A DNA stretch of 64,000 bases from an uncultured Gemella sp. (GCA_927911745.1 CAKMQF010000133.1:1-64000), one strand, 5' to 3'. Numbered from the stretch's first letter, positions 17,137-30,472 are shown. The notes: generated by a model not told the origin, from the sequence alone. Made by a program: numbers and translations.

Positions 17137-20100
17137 TTATCTTTTTCTTCTAAATCCTAATGTAGCTAGTACTACTCCTAGTAATCCTAATAATGCAGCT
17201 CCTGCACTATTCTCAGTTAGACCAGTTTTAGGAAGTATATTGTTAAATCTTTGTGGAAGTGAATTTTGTTCTTTTTCAGCTTTATTTTCTGTATTGTTGT
17301 TATCATTATTTAATTTGTAAGAAGAATCATCTTTCTTAGCTTCTTTAGCTCTTGAAACAATAGTATAAGTGCTAAAGTGATCTGTATAGAATGTTAATTT
17401 TCCATCTGAATATGTACTTGGGACTTTTTCTAATTTATCACCATTTACATAATAAACTTCTAATGTTTCATTGTCTTTAGCAAGAACAGCTACTGTAACT
17501 GCTCTAGTTTCTCCGTTTTTATTTATTACATTACCATTATCATCTGTGAAGAATAAATCTAAAGTTTTAACAACATTTAAATTCTCATCAAGATTCTTAA
17601 CTAATTCTTTTACTTCGTTTACTTTTTGTTCGTTAGAATTTTGAGCAACAAAGTGAATACCAGTAATATCTTTTTCTTTAAATTGAACTTTAACTTCTTC
17701 ATCACCTGGTAATTTAGCAATAAGAGTATCAGTTATATTTTTCTTATCTTCTACTGAAGGTGTAGTTGGTTGTTCAGAAGGCGACTCTTGAGGTTTCTCA
17801 GGAGTTACCTGCGGTTTTTCTTCCGGTTTAGGTTGTTCAGAAGGCGTTGTTTGTGGTTTCTCCTCTGGTTTTGGCTGTTCCGGAGTTACTTGTGGTTTTT
17901 CCTCTACTTTTGGTTCTTCTTTCTTAACATCAGCCTCAACTGTTGTTACAAGTTCAACTAATTTATCATCGATATTTGTAGCATTTTTTTCGAATAAAGT
18001 TTTAGTAATTCTATATTTATCTCCAGCTTTCATATCATTATCAGTAATTTCTAATTTTCTATCATCTTCGTTAGAAACACTTGTTGAACTAATTTCTTTA
18101 ACTTCATTACCGCGGATACGTTCTACTTTAGTAACAATATACCAGTTACGTCCATAGTCATCACTCTTAAGAAGTTCAGCCATAGGTTTTGTTTGTTTAC
18201 TTAGGAATTCTTTGTATTTATCTAAACCTTGTAAGATACCTTCTCCACCGTAAAACTCAGAACGTCCTCTATACCAGTGTAGAAGATTTAGAATTGTTAA
18301 TTTCTCATCTTTTGGTTGAATAGTTACCTTATTATCTTTTGCAACAACATTCAATTCGATAGCTTGTTTTTGTGGATAGTAACCTTGAGTTACTTCAGGA
18401 GAAATTCCTAATAGTTTAGTGTCAGAATCATTATATGGTAATGTTGCTGGTAAATTGTTATTAGCAATATCAAGAATATGTAGACTACCATTTGCTTTAA
18501 TTAATTCTAATGGTATATTACTAATTTGGTTATTTACTAATCTTACAGTTGCTTTATTTTTTGCTAGTGTTTTCCATAATTCATCAGATAAACTAGAAAT
18601 ATGGTTGTTATTTAAAGCAAGAGTATTTAATTTAGTGAAATTAACTCCATTTGCTGGAAGTGATGTTAATTTGTTGTTAGCTGCATATAACTGTGTTAAA
18701 GAAGATAAATTAGCAACACTGTCAGGAAGTTTAGTAAGTTCATTGTCAGTTACAGATAAGAATGTTAAACCTGTATTATTTTTAAATAAATCATTTGGAA
18801 GTGAAAAAATCTTATTATTTGATAAACTTACTGTTTTTAGCTTTTTATTATTAGCAAAAACATTCGCTGGTAATGTTGATAACCATGATTGACTGAATTC
18901 AACAGATTCTAATTCAGAGTTATTTGCAAATAAACCTTCTGGTATATTACCTAAGTTGTTAGAAGATAAATTCACAGTTTTTAATTTTTTGTTATTAGCA
19001 AATAGGTTTTCAGGTAGTTTAGTAACACCATTTCCTCCTAAGTTAATACGCTCAATATTAACTGCATTTTTGAATAAATCTTCAGGTAATTCACCAAAGT
19101 TGTTACTATCAGATGAGAATGATTTAACACCAGGTCCCATGTGTTTTAGTAAATCTAGGTTGTAAATAGCACCTTTATCAACTTTTCCATCAATCTCTAA
19201 AGATCCAATGTTGATATCACCAGTGAAGTTTTTTAATTCATCTTCAGTTACTTTACCATCGTTATTAGCATCTACCCCATTGGCGATTAATTTCTTCTGA
19301 AGTAAGTCATCGCTTTTCTTACGTTCTTCATTATTTTTCTCTACTAACTCAAACCCATTCCATCCTTTTTTAATCTCAGGTTTAAATTTAAGTTTAACTG
19401 TAGTATATTTATCAAAGTTTCCTTTATCACTTTCTAAAGAGCCCATATAAGAAACTATAACACCACCTAAATGTACTTGGTCTAGATCTTCAACTGGAAG
19501 TGTAAATAACGCTCTGTCGTATTGTCCTGCAGAGTTCTTCTCACCAAAGTTTTCTTTCACACCTGATTCCCATTTACCTTTATTTTGAATAGCAAAATCA
19601 TATAGTCCATGAGCAAATAAAGTGTTTAACATTGTTATACTCATTTTCCCATCTTTAACTACTAATTTTACATTTTTATCAAAGAATCCTTCTAGCATTG
19701 AAGTACCTTGTCTTCCATCAGCGTATAAAGCGTTAAATCCTAAAGTATATTCACCATCTTCTAATTTATCAGTAAGTGAATAAGTTTTTTCTTCTTGTTT
19801 TTCAGGAGTTTTTTTCTGGCGTTGGTTTTTCTTCAACTACTTTATTACCAGTAGTATATGTTTTACTTTCGCTACCGTCATTTGCTTTAAATACAATTGT
19901 ATTATCTCCATCAAAGTTCCAAGCTTTAAATGCTTTAAGACTTTCTCCACCATCGTCGAAAGTAACTATTTGATCTTTCCAGTTTTTACTGAATAGTGAT
20001 TTATCAAATGATTTTCCGTTAATAATTACTTCTTTAGTATTTTTAAGAACATCTTCTGGTTTAAATCCATTAACAAGTGTAATGTTTAATTCATCAGCAT

Positions 20101-21336
20101 AACTATTTTTCTCTACTTTAGAAACAAGGTCTTTTTGAGCATATGATGCGCTAGTAGCTGGTGTCTCTTGTTTTGGTTCTGCAGGTTTTACATCTTCTTT
20201 TTTATCGGTTGCCGTTGGATATGAAATTATAGTTCCATCAACAAGTTTGACTTCTAGTTTATTATCTGAATCTTTTAACGCTTTTACCAAATCTTCGTTA
20301 AAAATTCTAATTCCAAGATATTTTGATGATTCTACTTTATCTTTAAAGACTTCTTTATTTACAGTTGTACCATTTAGTGTCACACTAGCTATTTCTTCAA
20401 CAAAATTATCATAAACAGATGTATCAGATAACTCTAAAGTTAAGTGTTTTTCATCTTTCCAGTTTTTACCTTGATCTAATTTAGAAATTGTATATTTAGC
20501 ATTTGAAGCAGGTTTATTAGAATTACTTTCACTATCTTTTGATGGTGTAGTCGTTTCATTACTTGGCTCTACATAACCAGCATCTTCATATGTTGTTTTA
20601 GATCCATCTTCAAATGTAAATTCAATTTTGTGCTTATCTTGTTTTTTATAATGTTCAGTAATAGCTTTATCTGCAGCAGTTACTTCTCCATTATATAATT
20701 TATAATATTTACTATTTGTATTTTGTTTATCGAATCCGAAATCTTTTCCATCTACTGTAAGTTTAGTTACTTTTGACCAGTAGTTTTTATAAAGATCAGA
20801 ACCTTCTAAGAAGAAGATTAGAGAATCGTTATCTATTTGTGGTTCTAAAATTTTTAGACCATCACTAATTAATTTTGGTTTAGCGGTTGGATCTACATAT
20901 CCTTTATCTTCATATACAGCTTTTGATCCATCTTTAAAAATAAATTCAATTTTATGTTTCTTTTGTTTATTATAATGAGCTTCTATATCTTTATTATTAA
21001 TATATACAGTATTACCAAATAGTGAATAATTTTTAGAAGCAGATGACTCACTATTAAAACCGAAATCTTTTCCATCGATTAATAGTTTATCAACATTTTC
21101 CAATACTTATTAAATATTGTATCTGATGTATCTTGAGCTTCGACAGTGAATTCTAAAGAGTCGCTAGCACCAATTTCTGGTTCATAAATCTTTAATCCTG
21201 TGCTCTGTTGATCTTGTGCATAAACTACATTAGAATCAAGATTTAGTTTAGAATAATTGAAATCAACTGAACCTATACTTAAACAGATAGGTACTGCTAA
21301 TCCAATTATTAATTTATTATTATATTTTCTATTCAT
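17137..21336 (-). pseudogene. Shr-like haem/haemoglobin receptor: DUF1533-type repeats, NEAT, EF-hand, LRRs, LPKTG; two frameshifts
   Basis: One gene in three frames, about 1,400 residues. It starts at ATG 21336 with a signal peptide (MNRKYNNKLIIGLAVPI, ending near VVYA). DUF1533-type haemoglobin-interacting domains follow, with DGKDFGF and HKIEFIFKDGSK repeated. Two more related blocks run to about 19810. Shifts are in AAAA near 21097 and in the T7 at 19809-19815. The last frame (19836-17137, numbering from 19836) has a NEAT domain at about 18-165 with TSMLEGFF, and an EF-hand DANNDGKVTEDE at 189-200. About ten leucine-rich repeats at about 225-470, Pro/Glu repeats (EQPKPEEKPQ) and LPKTG at 868-872 with a sortase tail complete it. 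Streptococcal Shr shares the DUF1533-NEAT-LRR order but has a second NEAT domain. Role inferred: surface haem capture under iron limitation. Confidence 0.85.
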
Positions 21337-21352
21337 GTTGTTCCTCCATAAA

Positions 21353-21416
21353 AACAATGATAATCAATATCGGTTAATGATAATCATATTATACTACAAC
21401 AGGATAAAAGTTACAA
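21353..21416 (-). promoter_or_regulatory. Promoter and two Fur boxes ahead of the Shr-like gene
   Basis: On the minus strand, TTGTAA (21411-21416) and TATAAT (21388-21393) are 17 bases apart. Two Fur-box-like 19-mers match GATAATGATAATCATTATC: 21373-21391 (about 15 of 19), overlapping the -10, and 21353-21371 (about 16 of 19), just downstream. This position would block transcription when iron is plentiful. Confidence 0.8.
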
Positions 21417-21457
21417 GTGAAAACGTTGAAAATAAAAAAAAATTAGAGGTGATTTCA

Positions 21458-21490
21458 ATGAATTTAGCATATAAAATGCTGAATTCATAA
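21458..21490 (+). CDS. Possible 10-residue peptide ORF with a strong ribosome binding site
   Basis: ATG at 21458 opens MNLAYKMLNS and a stop, with AGAGGTGATTTCA directly upstream, a near-ideal RBS and spacing. It is divergent from the Shr-like gene and partly AT-rich. It could be a remnant of a gene start, a leader peptide or chance. I see no other gene behind it on the plus strand. Confidence 0.25.
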   Translation: MNLAYKMLNS

Positions 21491-21541
21491 GAATTACCCC
21501 TAATAAATTTTGTTCATAAATTTGCCACAATGAAAAAATAA

Positions 21542-22180
21542 TTAATATAAAAAATTAAAATCTTTAGTGATTAAATTATAGTGAGTTTCAATGTCTTCAG
21601 GATCTGTTGCATATCCTCTAAGATCATAGTATTCTCCATCTTTTTCCATAACTGCTGTTGGATATGATTCGATCCCAAGATTTAAAGTTCTTATAAAATC
21701 AGGGTGAATAGGATTAGAATTTTTAAACGCAATTGTTAATTTTAGAGCAAGATCATAACTATCTAGTCCATATTTTTCACACAATTCGACATATGTTTGC
21801 ACATCGCTAAGACTTTTTCCTTCAATAAAAAATTTACATTGAATGTCATATGCAAAGTGTAGTATTTGTGAATTAGGAATAAGTTCTTTTACCACCTCCA
21901 TAGCAATTGCAGGATGAACAGAGTTTAATACCATTTCACCTTCATTAAGTACTTCGTTATATTTTTCTCCAAATTCTACATTATACATTTCAGATATCTT
22001 TTTATTTCCTTCCTGGAAATATCCATATTCTTTGATTTTTTTACTATTATCTCCAATGAATAATCCACCAGAAATTATTTCAATTTCTACATCTGTATGA
22101 TTCTCATAAAATTTAGTGAATATTTTATCGAATCCATAACACCAACCACAGTACGCATCCCAAAAGTATAAAATTTTCAT
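21542..22180 (-). CDS. DsbA-family thiol oxidoreductase (FrnE-like)
   Basis: This 212-residue thioredoxin-fold protein of the DsbA/FrnE group has the redox motif CGWC at Cys11-Cys14 in WDAYCGWCYGF. The cis-Pro loop is in GIESYPTAVME. The helical insertion between them is typical. No signal peptide is present, so it acts in the cytoplasm. Members are called protein-disulfide isomerases or adaptor-like proteins (YjbH is a relative), and the partner here is unknown. It lies 22 bases after recJ. Confidence 0.85.
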   Translation of the reverse strand: MKILYFWDAYCGWCYGFDKIFTKFYENHTDVEIEIISGGLFIGDNSKKIKEYGYFQEGNKKISEMYNVEFGEKYNEVLNEGEMVLNSVHPAIAMEVVKELIPNSQILHFAYDIQCKFFIEGKSLSDVQTYVELCEKYGLDSYDLALKLTIAFKNSNPIHPDFIRTLNLGIESYPTAVMEKDGEYYDLRGYATDPEDIETHYNLITKDFNFLY

Positions 22181-22202
22181 TTAAATCTCCTTCTAATTTA
22201 CA

Positions 22203-24451
22203 TTAAACTTCAAGTATTTTATTAATATTAGCAATACTCTCTTTTAAAAGTAAGTTTTCAACTTCAAATATATTTTCCATTCTTATAAAACTTGATGATT
22301 TTTTCAAATCAACAGTTTTATAATCTGGATTAAGTATTATAGTGTTATTTACAAAATTAATTAACTCTAGTTCTTTAAAAATCTGAATCATAATTTTTAA
22401 ACTATCTACATTTGTTTTTAATACCACTAGTAATTTATCTAATTGTTGAGCTACATTTATTTGTTTGTTATTTGTTGAAAGTATTAGATTAAATAATTTA
22501 ATTAATCTATTTTTATCAATAAGATATACGTCAGATAAAACTTGTTTCTCTTCACATATTAAAAACACTTTTTTAGGTTTTAGATTTATTATTTTGTATA
22601 GATATTCTTTAGAAGTTGGTATATCTAGTAAATAAATATATTCAAATTCCTTATCTATTAAGCTATCTAAATCCTTATATTGATAAAAATTATTATCTTT
22701 ATCATCTCTGTGTTTAGAGAGTTTTAAACAATTGGTATCAATATTTGCAATATCATAGTTTATGAATCTCAAATCTTCGAATAAAAATTCTTTAATATGT
22801 ATATCTATAATATGAGCCTGTAATTTTGTACGACCATTAAAGTTATTTTTATCTATGTTACACAATAAGTCAATAATATCGTTTCTCTCAACTTTATCAA
22901 AAGTTACACTGTCTTTAAAAGTAATACAGTCTAAATTTCCAACCTCATCTGCTATTGTTAATCTTAAATATTGTTTTTCAGAACCAAAGTATGCTTTATT
23001 CAGAACCATTGCATTTTCTATTAATACAGTAGGTTTTTCAAAATCCATACCATATGGTTTTAAAGCATCTAATGAATTTAGAAATTGATAACTAATATCT
23101 TCTAATGAAGTAACAATATCGATATTCTTATTAGCTTTCAAATCATTATTTTGTTTAAATTCTTCAAATTCATTATCTAAAAATTCTTCAATCTTTTCAA
23201 AATTAGATTTTTCAAAAGAGAAACCAGCAGCAAATGTATGACCACCGAATGCTAAGAATAAATCTGATATTTTGTTCATTGCTTCGTAGATATTAAAATC
23301 AAAAATACTTCTCGCAGAGCCCTTAAGAACCCCTTCTTTTTCGTTCATAATAAAAACTGGTTTTTGGTACTTTTCAACAATATTCGATGCTACTATACCT
23401 AGTACACCTTCGTGGTATTCACCAGAAACCATAATAACATTCTTTTGTTTTTTTTCTGAATTTTCAATTTTATTTATTACATCTTTTACTATGTCTTCTG
23501 TAATCTGTTTTCGTTGAATATTATATTGTTCAATCTGTTCAGCTAAAGCTCTCGCTGTTACAGGCTCTTCTGCCATTAGAAAAGTCAATCCTAATTTAGC
23601 ACTATCCATTCTACCAATAGAATTTAATTTAGGTGCTATATAAAAACCTACAGTTTGTTCGTCAATTTTTGTATCTATACCTGATAATTCAAGTAGCATT
23701 TTAAGACCTATTCGAGGATCTTCATTTATTAATTCTAGTCCCTGTTTTACAAATATTCTATTTTCATCTGTAATTGAGACCATATCAGCTATTGTACCAA
23801 TTGCAACTAAATCCAATAAGAAATCAGGGAAGATTTCCAATAATGCGTGTGCTAGTTTAAAAGCAACCCCTACTCCAGCTAATTTCTTGAATGGATAATT
23901 ACCTTCTGGATGTTCAGGATGAATTATTGCATATGCATTAGGTATAGTATCTTGAATTTTATGGTGGTCTGTTACAATAACATCACAACCTAATTTATTA
24001 GCTAAATCAACTTCTTCTATACCTGCAATTCCGTTGTCGACAGTAATAATTAGAGTTATTCCTGAATCAATAATCTTTGTAAAAGCTTCTTTGTTTGGTC
24101 CATATCCTTCTTCAAATCGATTTGGAATATAGGATGATACATCTGCCCCCATAGATATTAATGTCTCTACTAATAATACTGTTGATGTAATTCCATCCGC
24201 ATCGTAATCTCCGTAGACGAGAATTTTCTCTTCATTTTCTATAGCTTCATTTATCCTATCTACAGCTTTTTGCATATCATGCATTAAAAATGGATCATAA
24301 CCTTCTTCATATTCATCAGAAAAATACTTTTTAACGGAAGTCATATCTGTAATATTTCTTGCATTTAATATTTTAGCGACATTTTTAGAATACTATATGA
24401 TTCTTAATTCTTTAATAAAATTTCATCATAATTGGATATATCCAGTTACAT
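22203..24451 (-). pseudogene. recJ: Single-stranded-DNA-specific exonuclease RecJ, N-terminal 30-35 codons out of frame
   Basis: RecJ is a 5'-3' single-strand exonuclease in recombination and mismatch repair. The open frame from 24344 (713 residues) begins MTSVKKYFSDEYEEGYDPF and has GDYDADG at 45-51 and VTDHHKI. DHHA1 and OB-like domains follow, but it lacks the usual N-terminal segment. The same frame is open from about 24385 upstream, reading NVAKILNARNITDM. Further up, pieces resembling YDEILLKE appear in other frames towards an ATG at 24451 behind GAGGTGG. So the N-terminus is split by one or more shifts. The catalytic DHH core is intact. It lies upstream of the DsbA-family gene. Confidence 0.85.
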
Positions 24452-24490
24452 TTTTATGCCCGATTTTTTCCACCTCTTTTTCTTAAAAAG

Positions 24491-24774
24491 TTATTCATTT
24501 ATTTCTTTTTTATCTTCTATTTTTTCTTTTGTAAATAATAATTTTTCTGTTCTTTCGTATTTTTTTACTAAACTTTTATACCTTTGATACCAATACAAGC
24601 TAGCAGCTAATATTCCCATAAAGAAACATACGAAAAATAAAATTGTTAAAGGTAATTTAACTGTAAAAAATATTAATGATACTGGTACTGAATTGTAGTT
24701 CATAATGAAAAATGTAATTATTGATACGAATACAATAACAATACCGAAAACTTTATAAGGTAATTTATTATCCA

Positions 24775-24775
<1 letters not shown>
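24491..24775 (-). CDS. LapA-domain (DUF1049) membrane protein
   Basis: This 94-residue protein has two membrane helices (about residues 10-26 and 42-62) and a charged, coiled cytoplasmic tail rich in Lys and Glu. The stretch FIMNYNSVPVSLIFFTVKLP between the helices is the LapA/DUF1049 pattern. In E. coli a LapA relative works with LapB to control LPS synthesis. Gram-positive members have no known role. The start overlaps the ligA stop as TAATG, so translation is probably coupled to ligA. Confidence 0.75.
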
Positions 24776-26772
<1,997 letters not shown>

Positions 26773-28956
26773 TTAATCCTTTCTAGTCAGATTAGCATAC
26801 TCAATTAATAAAGTTTTTATACCAACCTCACTAAATTCAACTTTTACACTATCCTTAGATATGTCTAAGACTTTACCTTCTCCAAATTTCTTATGAAGCA
26901 CAGTGTCACCTACACCATAATTTGTACTAACTGAAGACTTAGGTTTCTCTGAAATTTTAATTTTTGGACTAAGTTTGCTAATAAACTTATTAGCTTGCTC
27001 TATATTTGAATCAGTACTTTCAAAACTTCCTCCAAATGAAGATTCAAAATGCATTAGTTTGTTAGGAACTTCATCTAAGAATCTAGAACGTTTATTCATT
27101 TTAATAGAACCAAATTGCATTCGTCTATTTGCATAAGACATAAATAATCTTTCTTTTGCACGAGTAATAGCAACATAGGCTAATCGACGCTCTTCTTCCA
27201 TCTTATTTTTCTCATCAGCACTACTCTCAGCATCTCTGATAGATGGGAATAAATTCTCCTCTAACCCCATTATAAAGACTACTTTATACTCTAATCCTTT
27301 TGAAGCATGAACTGTCGATAGTACTACTGCATCTTCTTGGTTTTCATCATCAGAATCAGAAGTTAATGACATTTCAGAAATGAAATCAATAAGACTATCA
27401 TTCATACTAGAGAATTGTTTAGCTGAAGATACTAACTCAGAAATATTTTCAATTCTACTTTCTGCATAAGGATCATTAGATTCTTTTAACATATTTTCAT
27501 AACCTGAATCTTTATAAATTCCAATAATTAACTCATCTATTGAGTACTTTTCTATTTCTGAGTATTTTTCAATTAGATTAGTTAGTAATTTTGATGTTAG
27601 TTACTATTTTTTTAGAGACTCCTACTGCTTCGATATTCTTTAAAGCTTCGAATAAAGAAATACCGTATTCCTCTGCATACTTATCAATTTTATCCATTGA
27701 ACTAGCACCAACACCTCTTTTTGGTACATTAATAATTCTTCTTAAACTAAACTCATCAGCTCTATTAACAATAACGTTTAAATAAGCAAGTAAATCACGT
27801 ACCTCTTGACGTTGTAAGAATTTTAGAGAACCAATTAACTTATATGGTATTCCGAAAGATAAACATGAATTCTCCATTTGACGTGATAGATAGTTAGCTC
27901 GATATAAAATTGCAATATCTTTATAATCGATACCTTCTTTTTTCAATTCAAGTATTTTTTTGCAATATCATCTGTTTCATCTTTATCGTTAGAAGCAGCG
28001 TAAACAGATATTTTTCCCCCGCCTTTATTTTCAGACCATAGCGCTTTTTCTTTTCTATCAGTATTATTTTTAATTACTGCATTAGCAGCATCAAGAATTG
28101 TTGAATTAGAACGGTAGTTCTGATCAAGGAACACTAGTTCAACATTGTCAAAATCTTTTTCGAAGTTTATTATGTTATCACTACATGCACCGCGCCAACT
28201 ATAAATACTTTGATCATCATCACCAACAACACATACATTTTTATGAACAGCTGATAACATCTTAATTAATCTATATTGAATAACGTTAGTATCTTGATAC
28301 TCATCAACATGAATATATTGGAATTGATTTTGGTAAATCGCTAAAACTTCTGGAAATTTTTTAAATAATACAATAGTTTTTAGCATTAAGTCGTCAAAGT
28401 CTAAAACACTATTTTTCTTTAAATAACTTTGGTAGTGTGCATAAATTTCTGCTACATTTTTCATGAACCCAAAACGAGATTGTTCTCTCATTTTTTTTAC
28501 AGAAACTAAACTATTCTTTGCATTTGAAATTATTTTTAATACGTTAGCTGGTTGATATGCATCTTCTGATAAGTCTAAAGACCTAACAATATTTTTTATA
28601 ATACTTTTTTGCTCACTTGTATCAAGTATTGTAAAGTTTTTATTATATCCTAAAAGTTCTATATGTTGACGTAAAATTCTTACACACATAGAGTGGAATG
28701 TATTTATCCAAATATATTTTGAAGTTTCACCAACTAGAGCATATATTCTTTCTTTCATTTCCTTAGCAGCTTTATTGGTAAAGGTAATAGCCAAGATATT
28801 ATTTTCTAATATATTTTTTTCAGAAATTAAATAAGCTATTCTATTTGTTAAAACACGAGTTTTACCACTACCTGCTCCAGCTATAACCATTACGGCACCT
28901 TCTGTTTTTAATATAGCTTTTAGCTGATTATCATTCATATTTTGTACTAAATTCAC
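26773..28956 (-). pseudogene. pcrA: ATP-dependent DNA helicase PcrA, two frameshifts
   Basis: PcrA is a superfamily 1 3'-5' helicase for repair and rolling-circle replication. Three pieces line up. 28956-27943 starts GTG behind AGGAGAAAT and has Walker A AGAGSGKT at 26-33, HVDEYQDTN and GDDDQSIYSWRG. 27946-27578 has ILYRANYLSRQMENS. 27492-26773 has LSTVHASKGLEYKVVFI and YVAITRAKERLFMSY, then the RNA-polymerase-binding tail. The first break is in the T7 at 27955-27961, the second near 27575-27583, and each fuses to the next piece with a one-base change. The family is essential in many Firmicutes, so sequencing error is likely. Confidence 0.9.
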
Positions 28957-29013
28957 TATTATTTCTCCTATTCATTCTCTAATAATATTTTATCATATTT
29001 TCAAAATAAAAAT

Positions 29014-29066
29014 GGGAGTGACTCAAAAATCGTGATTTCAGAGAAATCGATTTTGTCGAGTCACCC
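29014..29066. repeat. Dispersed hairpin repeat, copy 1 (between recA unit and pcrA)
   Basis: The arms GGGAGTGACTC and GAGTCACCC flank an inner inverted pair around ATCGTGATTTC/GAAATCGATTTT. On the minus strand it ends in a T-rich run, so it may terminate the recA unit. Copy 2 is at 40016-40074. Confidence 0.65.
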
Positions 29067-29073
29067 CCGCAAA

Positions 29074-29124
29074 GTTTATTGATATCTAAAAAACTTTTAC
29101 AAGCGTGTTTAGATATCAATAAAC
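29074..29124. repeat. Inverted repeat next to the hairpin repeat
   Basis: GTTTATTGATATCTAAA (29074-29090) pairs with TTTAGATATCAATAAAC (29108-29124), a perfect 17-base stem with a 17-base loop. It lies downstream of the small membrane gene and recA and has no T-run. Confidence 0.6.
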
Positions 29125-29217
29125 AACATGGCGTCTATGAGTTCTCATATAAACTTTTTTTAAAATTTATGACTTTTGGGGCATCCCCTTTTATTTTTTA
29201 TTTACTATGTATCTAGA

Positions 29218-29310
29218 TTATAAGAATATTGCTATAGCTGAAATAAATCCACTAGCTAATATAATAAAAATCATTAACCATAATACAATTTTAAATAATT
29301 TTTTATTCAT
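29218..29310 (-). CDS. 30-residue membrane peptide, Prli42/DUF4044-like
   Basis: The minus-strand ATG at 29310 encodes MNKKLFKIVLWLMIF, continuing IILASGFISAIAIFL, a single hydrophobic helix behind a Lys-rich start. Length and pattern (K-K near the start, V-x-L-M, then a small-residue-rich helix) resemble Prli42, the 31-residue Listeria/Bacillus membrane anchor of the stressosome, and DUF4044 peptides. It starts 7 bases after the recA stop; TAGGTGAGG, overlapping the recA end, may be its RBS, though the spacing is long. No stressosome genes are in this window. Identity is by pattern only. Confidence 0.55.
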   Translation of the reverse strand: MNKKLFKIVLWLMIFIILASGFISAIAIFL

Positions 29311-29316
29311 ATATTA

Positions 29317-30456
29317 CTATTCAACCTCACCTAAAGTTTCTATCCCTAAATCAAGTTCATCAATATTATCATTTGATTCTTCTTCATCTACTGAGTTATT
29401 CTTTTTCCCAGTTTTACTCATAATTTCATCCCTTACTAGGCCGTAAATTTCATTATATAGTTCTTCATTTTCTTCGAATACTTTTTTAACATTTTCACGT
29501 CCTTGACCTAATCGCTCTCCATTATATGAGAACCATGATCCAGATTTGTTAATAATATCTAAGTCAACTGCAAAATCAAGAGTTTCTCCGATTTTTGAGA
29601 TTCCTTCACCGAACATAATATCCACTTCAGCAACTTTGAATGGTGGAGCTACTTTATTTTTTACAATTTTTATCTTAGTTCTATTACCTAAAATTTCACT
29701 ATCAGCACCTTTAATTGCTTCTCCTTTACGTACATCGATACGTACAGTTGAGTAGAATTTTAATGCACGTCCACCTGTTGTAACTTCAGGACTACCAAAC
29801 ATAACTCCAACTTTTTCACGAAGTTGGTTAATAAATAGTGCAATAGTATTAGCTTTATTAATTTGACCAGTTAATTTACGAAGAGCTTGTGACATAAGTC
29901 TAGCCTGTAAACCAATATGGTTAGCTCCCATTACTCCATCAATTTCAGCTTTTGGTACTAATGCAGCTACTGAGTCAATTACAATAATATCAATCGCACC
30001 AGATAAAATAAGTTTTTCAGCAATATCAAGTGCTTGTTCACCACTGTCAGGTTGTGATAAGAAGAATTTACCAGGAGTAAAGTCAACCCCTAATGCTTTA
30101 GCATATTCAATATCTAAGGCATTTTCAGCATCTATGAATGCTGCTATTCCTCCAGTTTTTTGTACCTCAGCAATCGCGTGTAGTGCAATTGTTGTTTTAC
30201 CTGATGACTCTGGACCATATACTTCAACAATACGTCCTTTTGGATATCCGCCTATTCCTAGAGCTGAATCAATTGCTAATGATCCTGAAGATACTGCTTC
30301 TACTTTAATTGGATTTTCTGAAGAAATATCCATAATAGCACCCTTACCGTATTCTTTTTCTATAACTTTAATAGCTTCATTAATCGCGGCTTGACGTGCT
30401 TTTAAATCGTCTTTTTCAATATGTGTAACTTGTTTGTCTTTTGATTTCTTTGCCAT
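29317..30456 (-). CDS. recA: Recombinase RecA
   Basis: RecA forms filaments on single-stranded DNA for strand exchange. The full-length 379-residue protein has Walker A GPESSGKT at 81-88 and [14 protein letters not shown], with [12 protein letters not shown] nearby. The acidic C-terminal tail ends in [19 protein letters not shown]. The ATG at 30456 has GAAAGGA just upstream. The gap to the FAH-family gene is 16 bases, so recA is probably read through from that gene's promoter. No LexA/DinR box (CGAAC-N4-GTTCG) is visible, so SOS control is not supported here. Confidence 0.97.
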   Translation of the reverse strand: MAKKSKDKQVTHIEKDDLKARQAAINEAIKVIEKEYGKGAIMDISSENPIKVEAVSSGSLAIDSALGIGGYPKGRIVEVYGPESSGKTTIALHAIAEVQKTGGIAAFIDAENALDIEYAKALGVDFTPGKFFLSQPDSGEQALDIAEKLILSGAIDIIVIDSVAALVPKAEIDGVMGANHIGLQARLMSQALRKLTGQINKANTIALFINQLREKVGVMFGSPEVTTGGRALKFYSTVRIDVRKGEAIKGADSEILGNRTKIKIVKNKVAPPFKVAEVDIMFGEGISKIGETLDFAVDLDIINKSGSWFSYNGERLGQGRENVKKVFEENEELYNEIYGLVRDEIMSKTGKKNNSVDEEESNDNIDELDLGIETLGEVE

Positions 30457-30472
30457 TGTTTTTCCTTTCTAC

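Noticed and set aside
17770-17900. Repeat-like stretch resembling a CRISPR or tandem array
   Set aside because: It is coding: Pro/Glu repeats of the Shr-like surface protein (PEEKPQ units).
29207-29446. 79-codon plus-strand ORF
   Set aside because: It lies antisense to the recA end and to the small peptide gene, which have better evidence.
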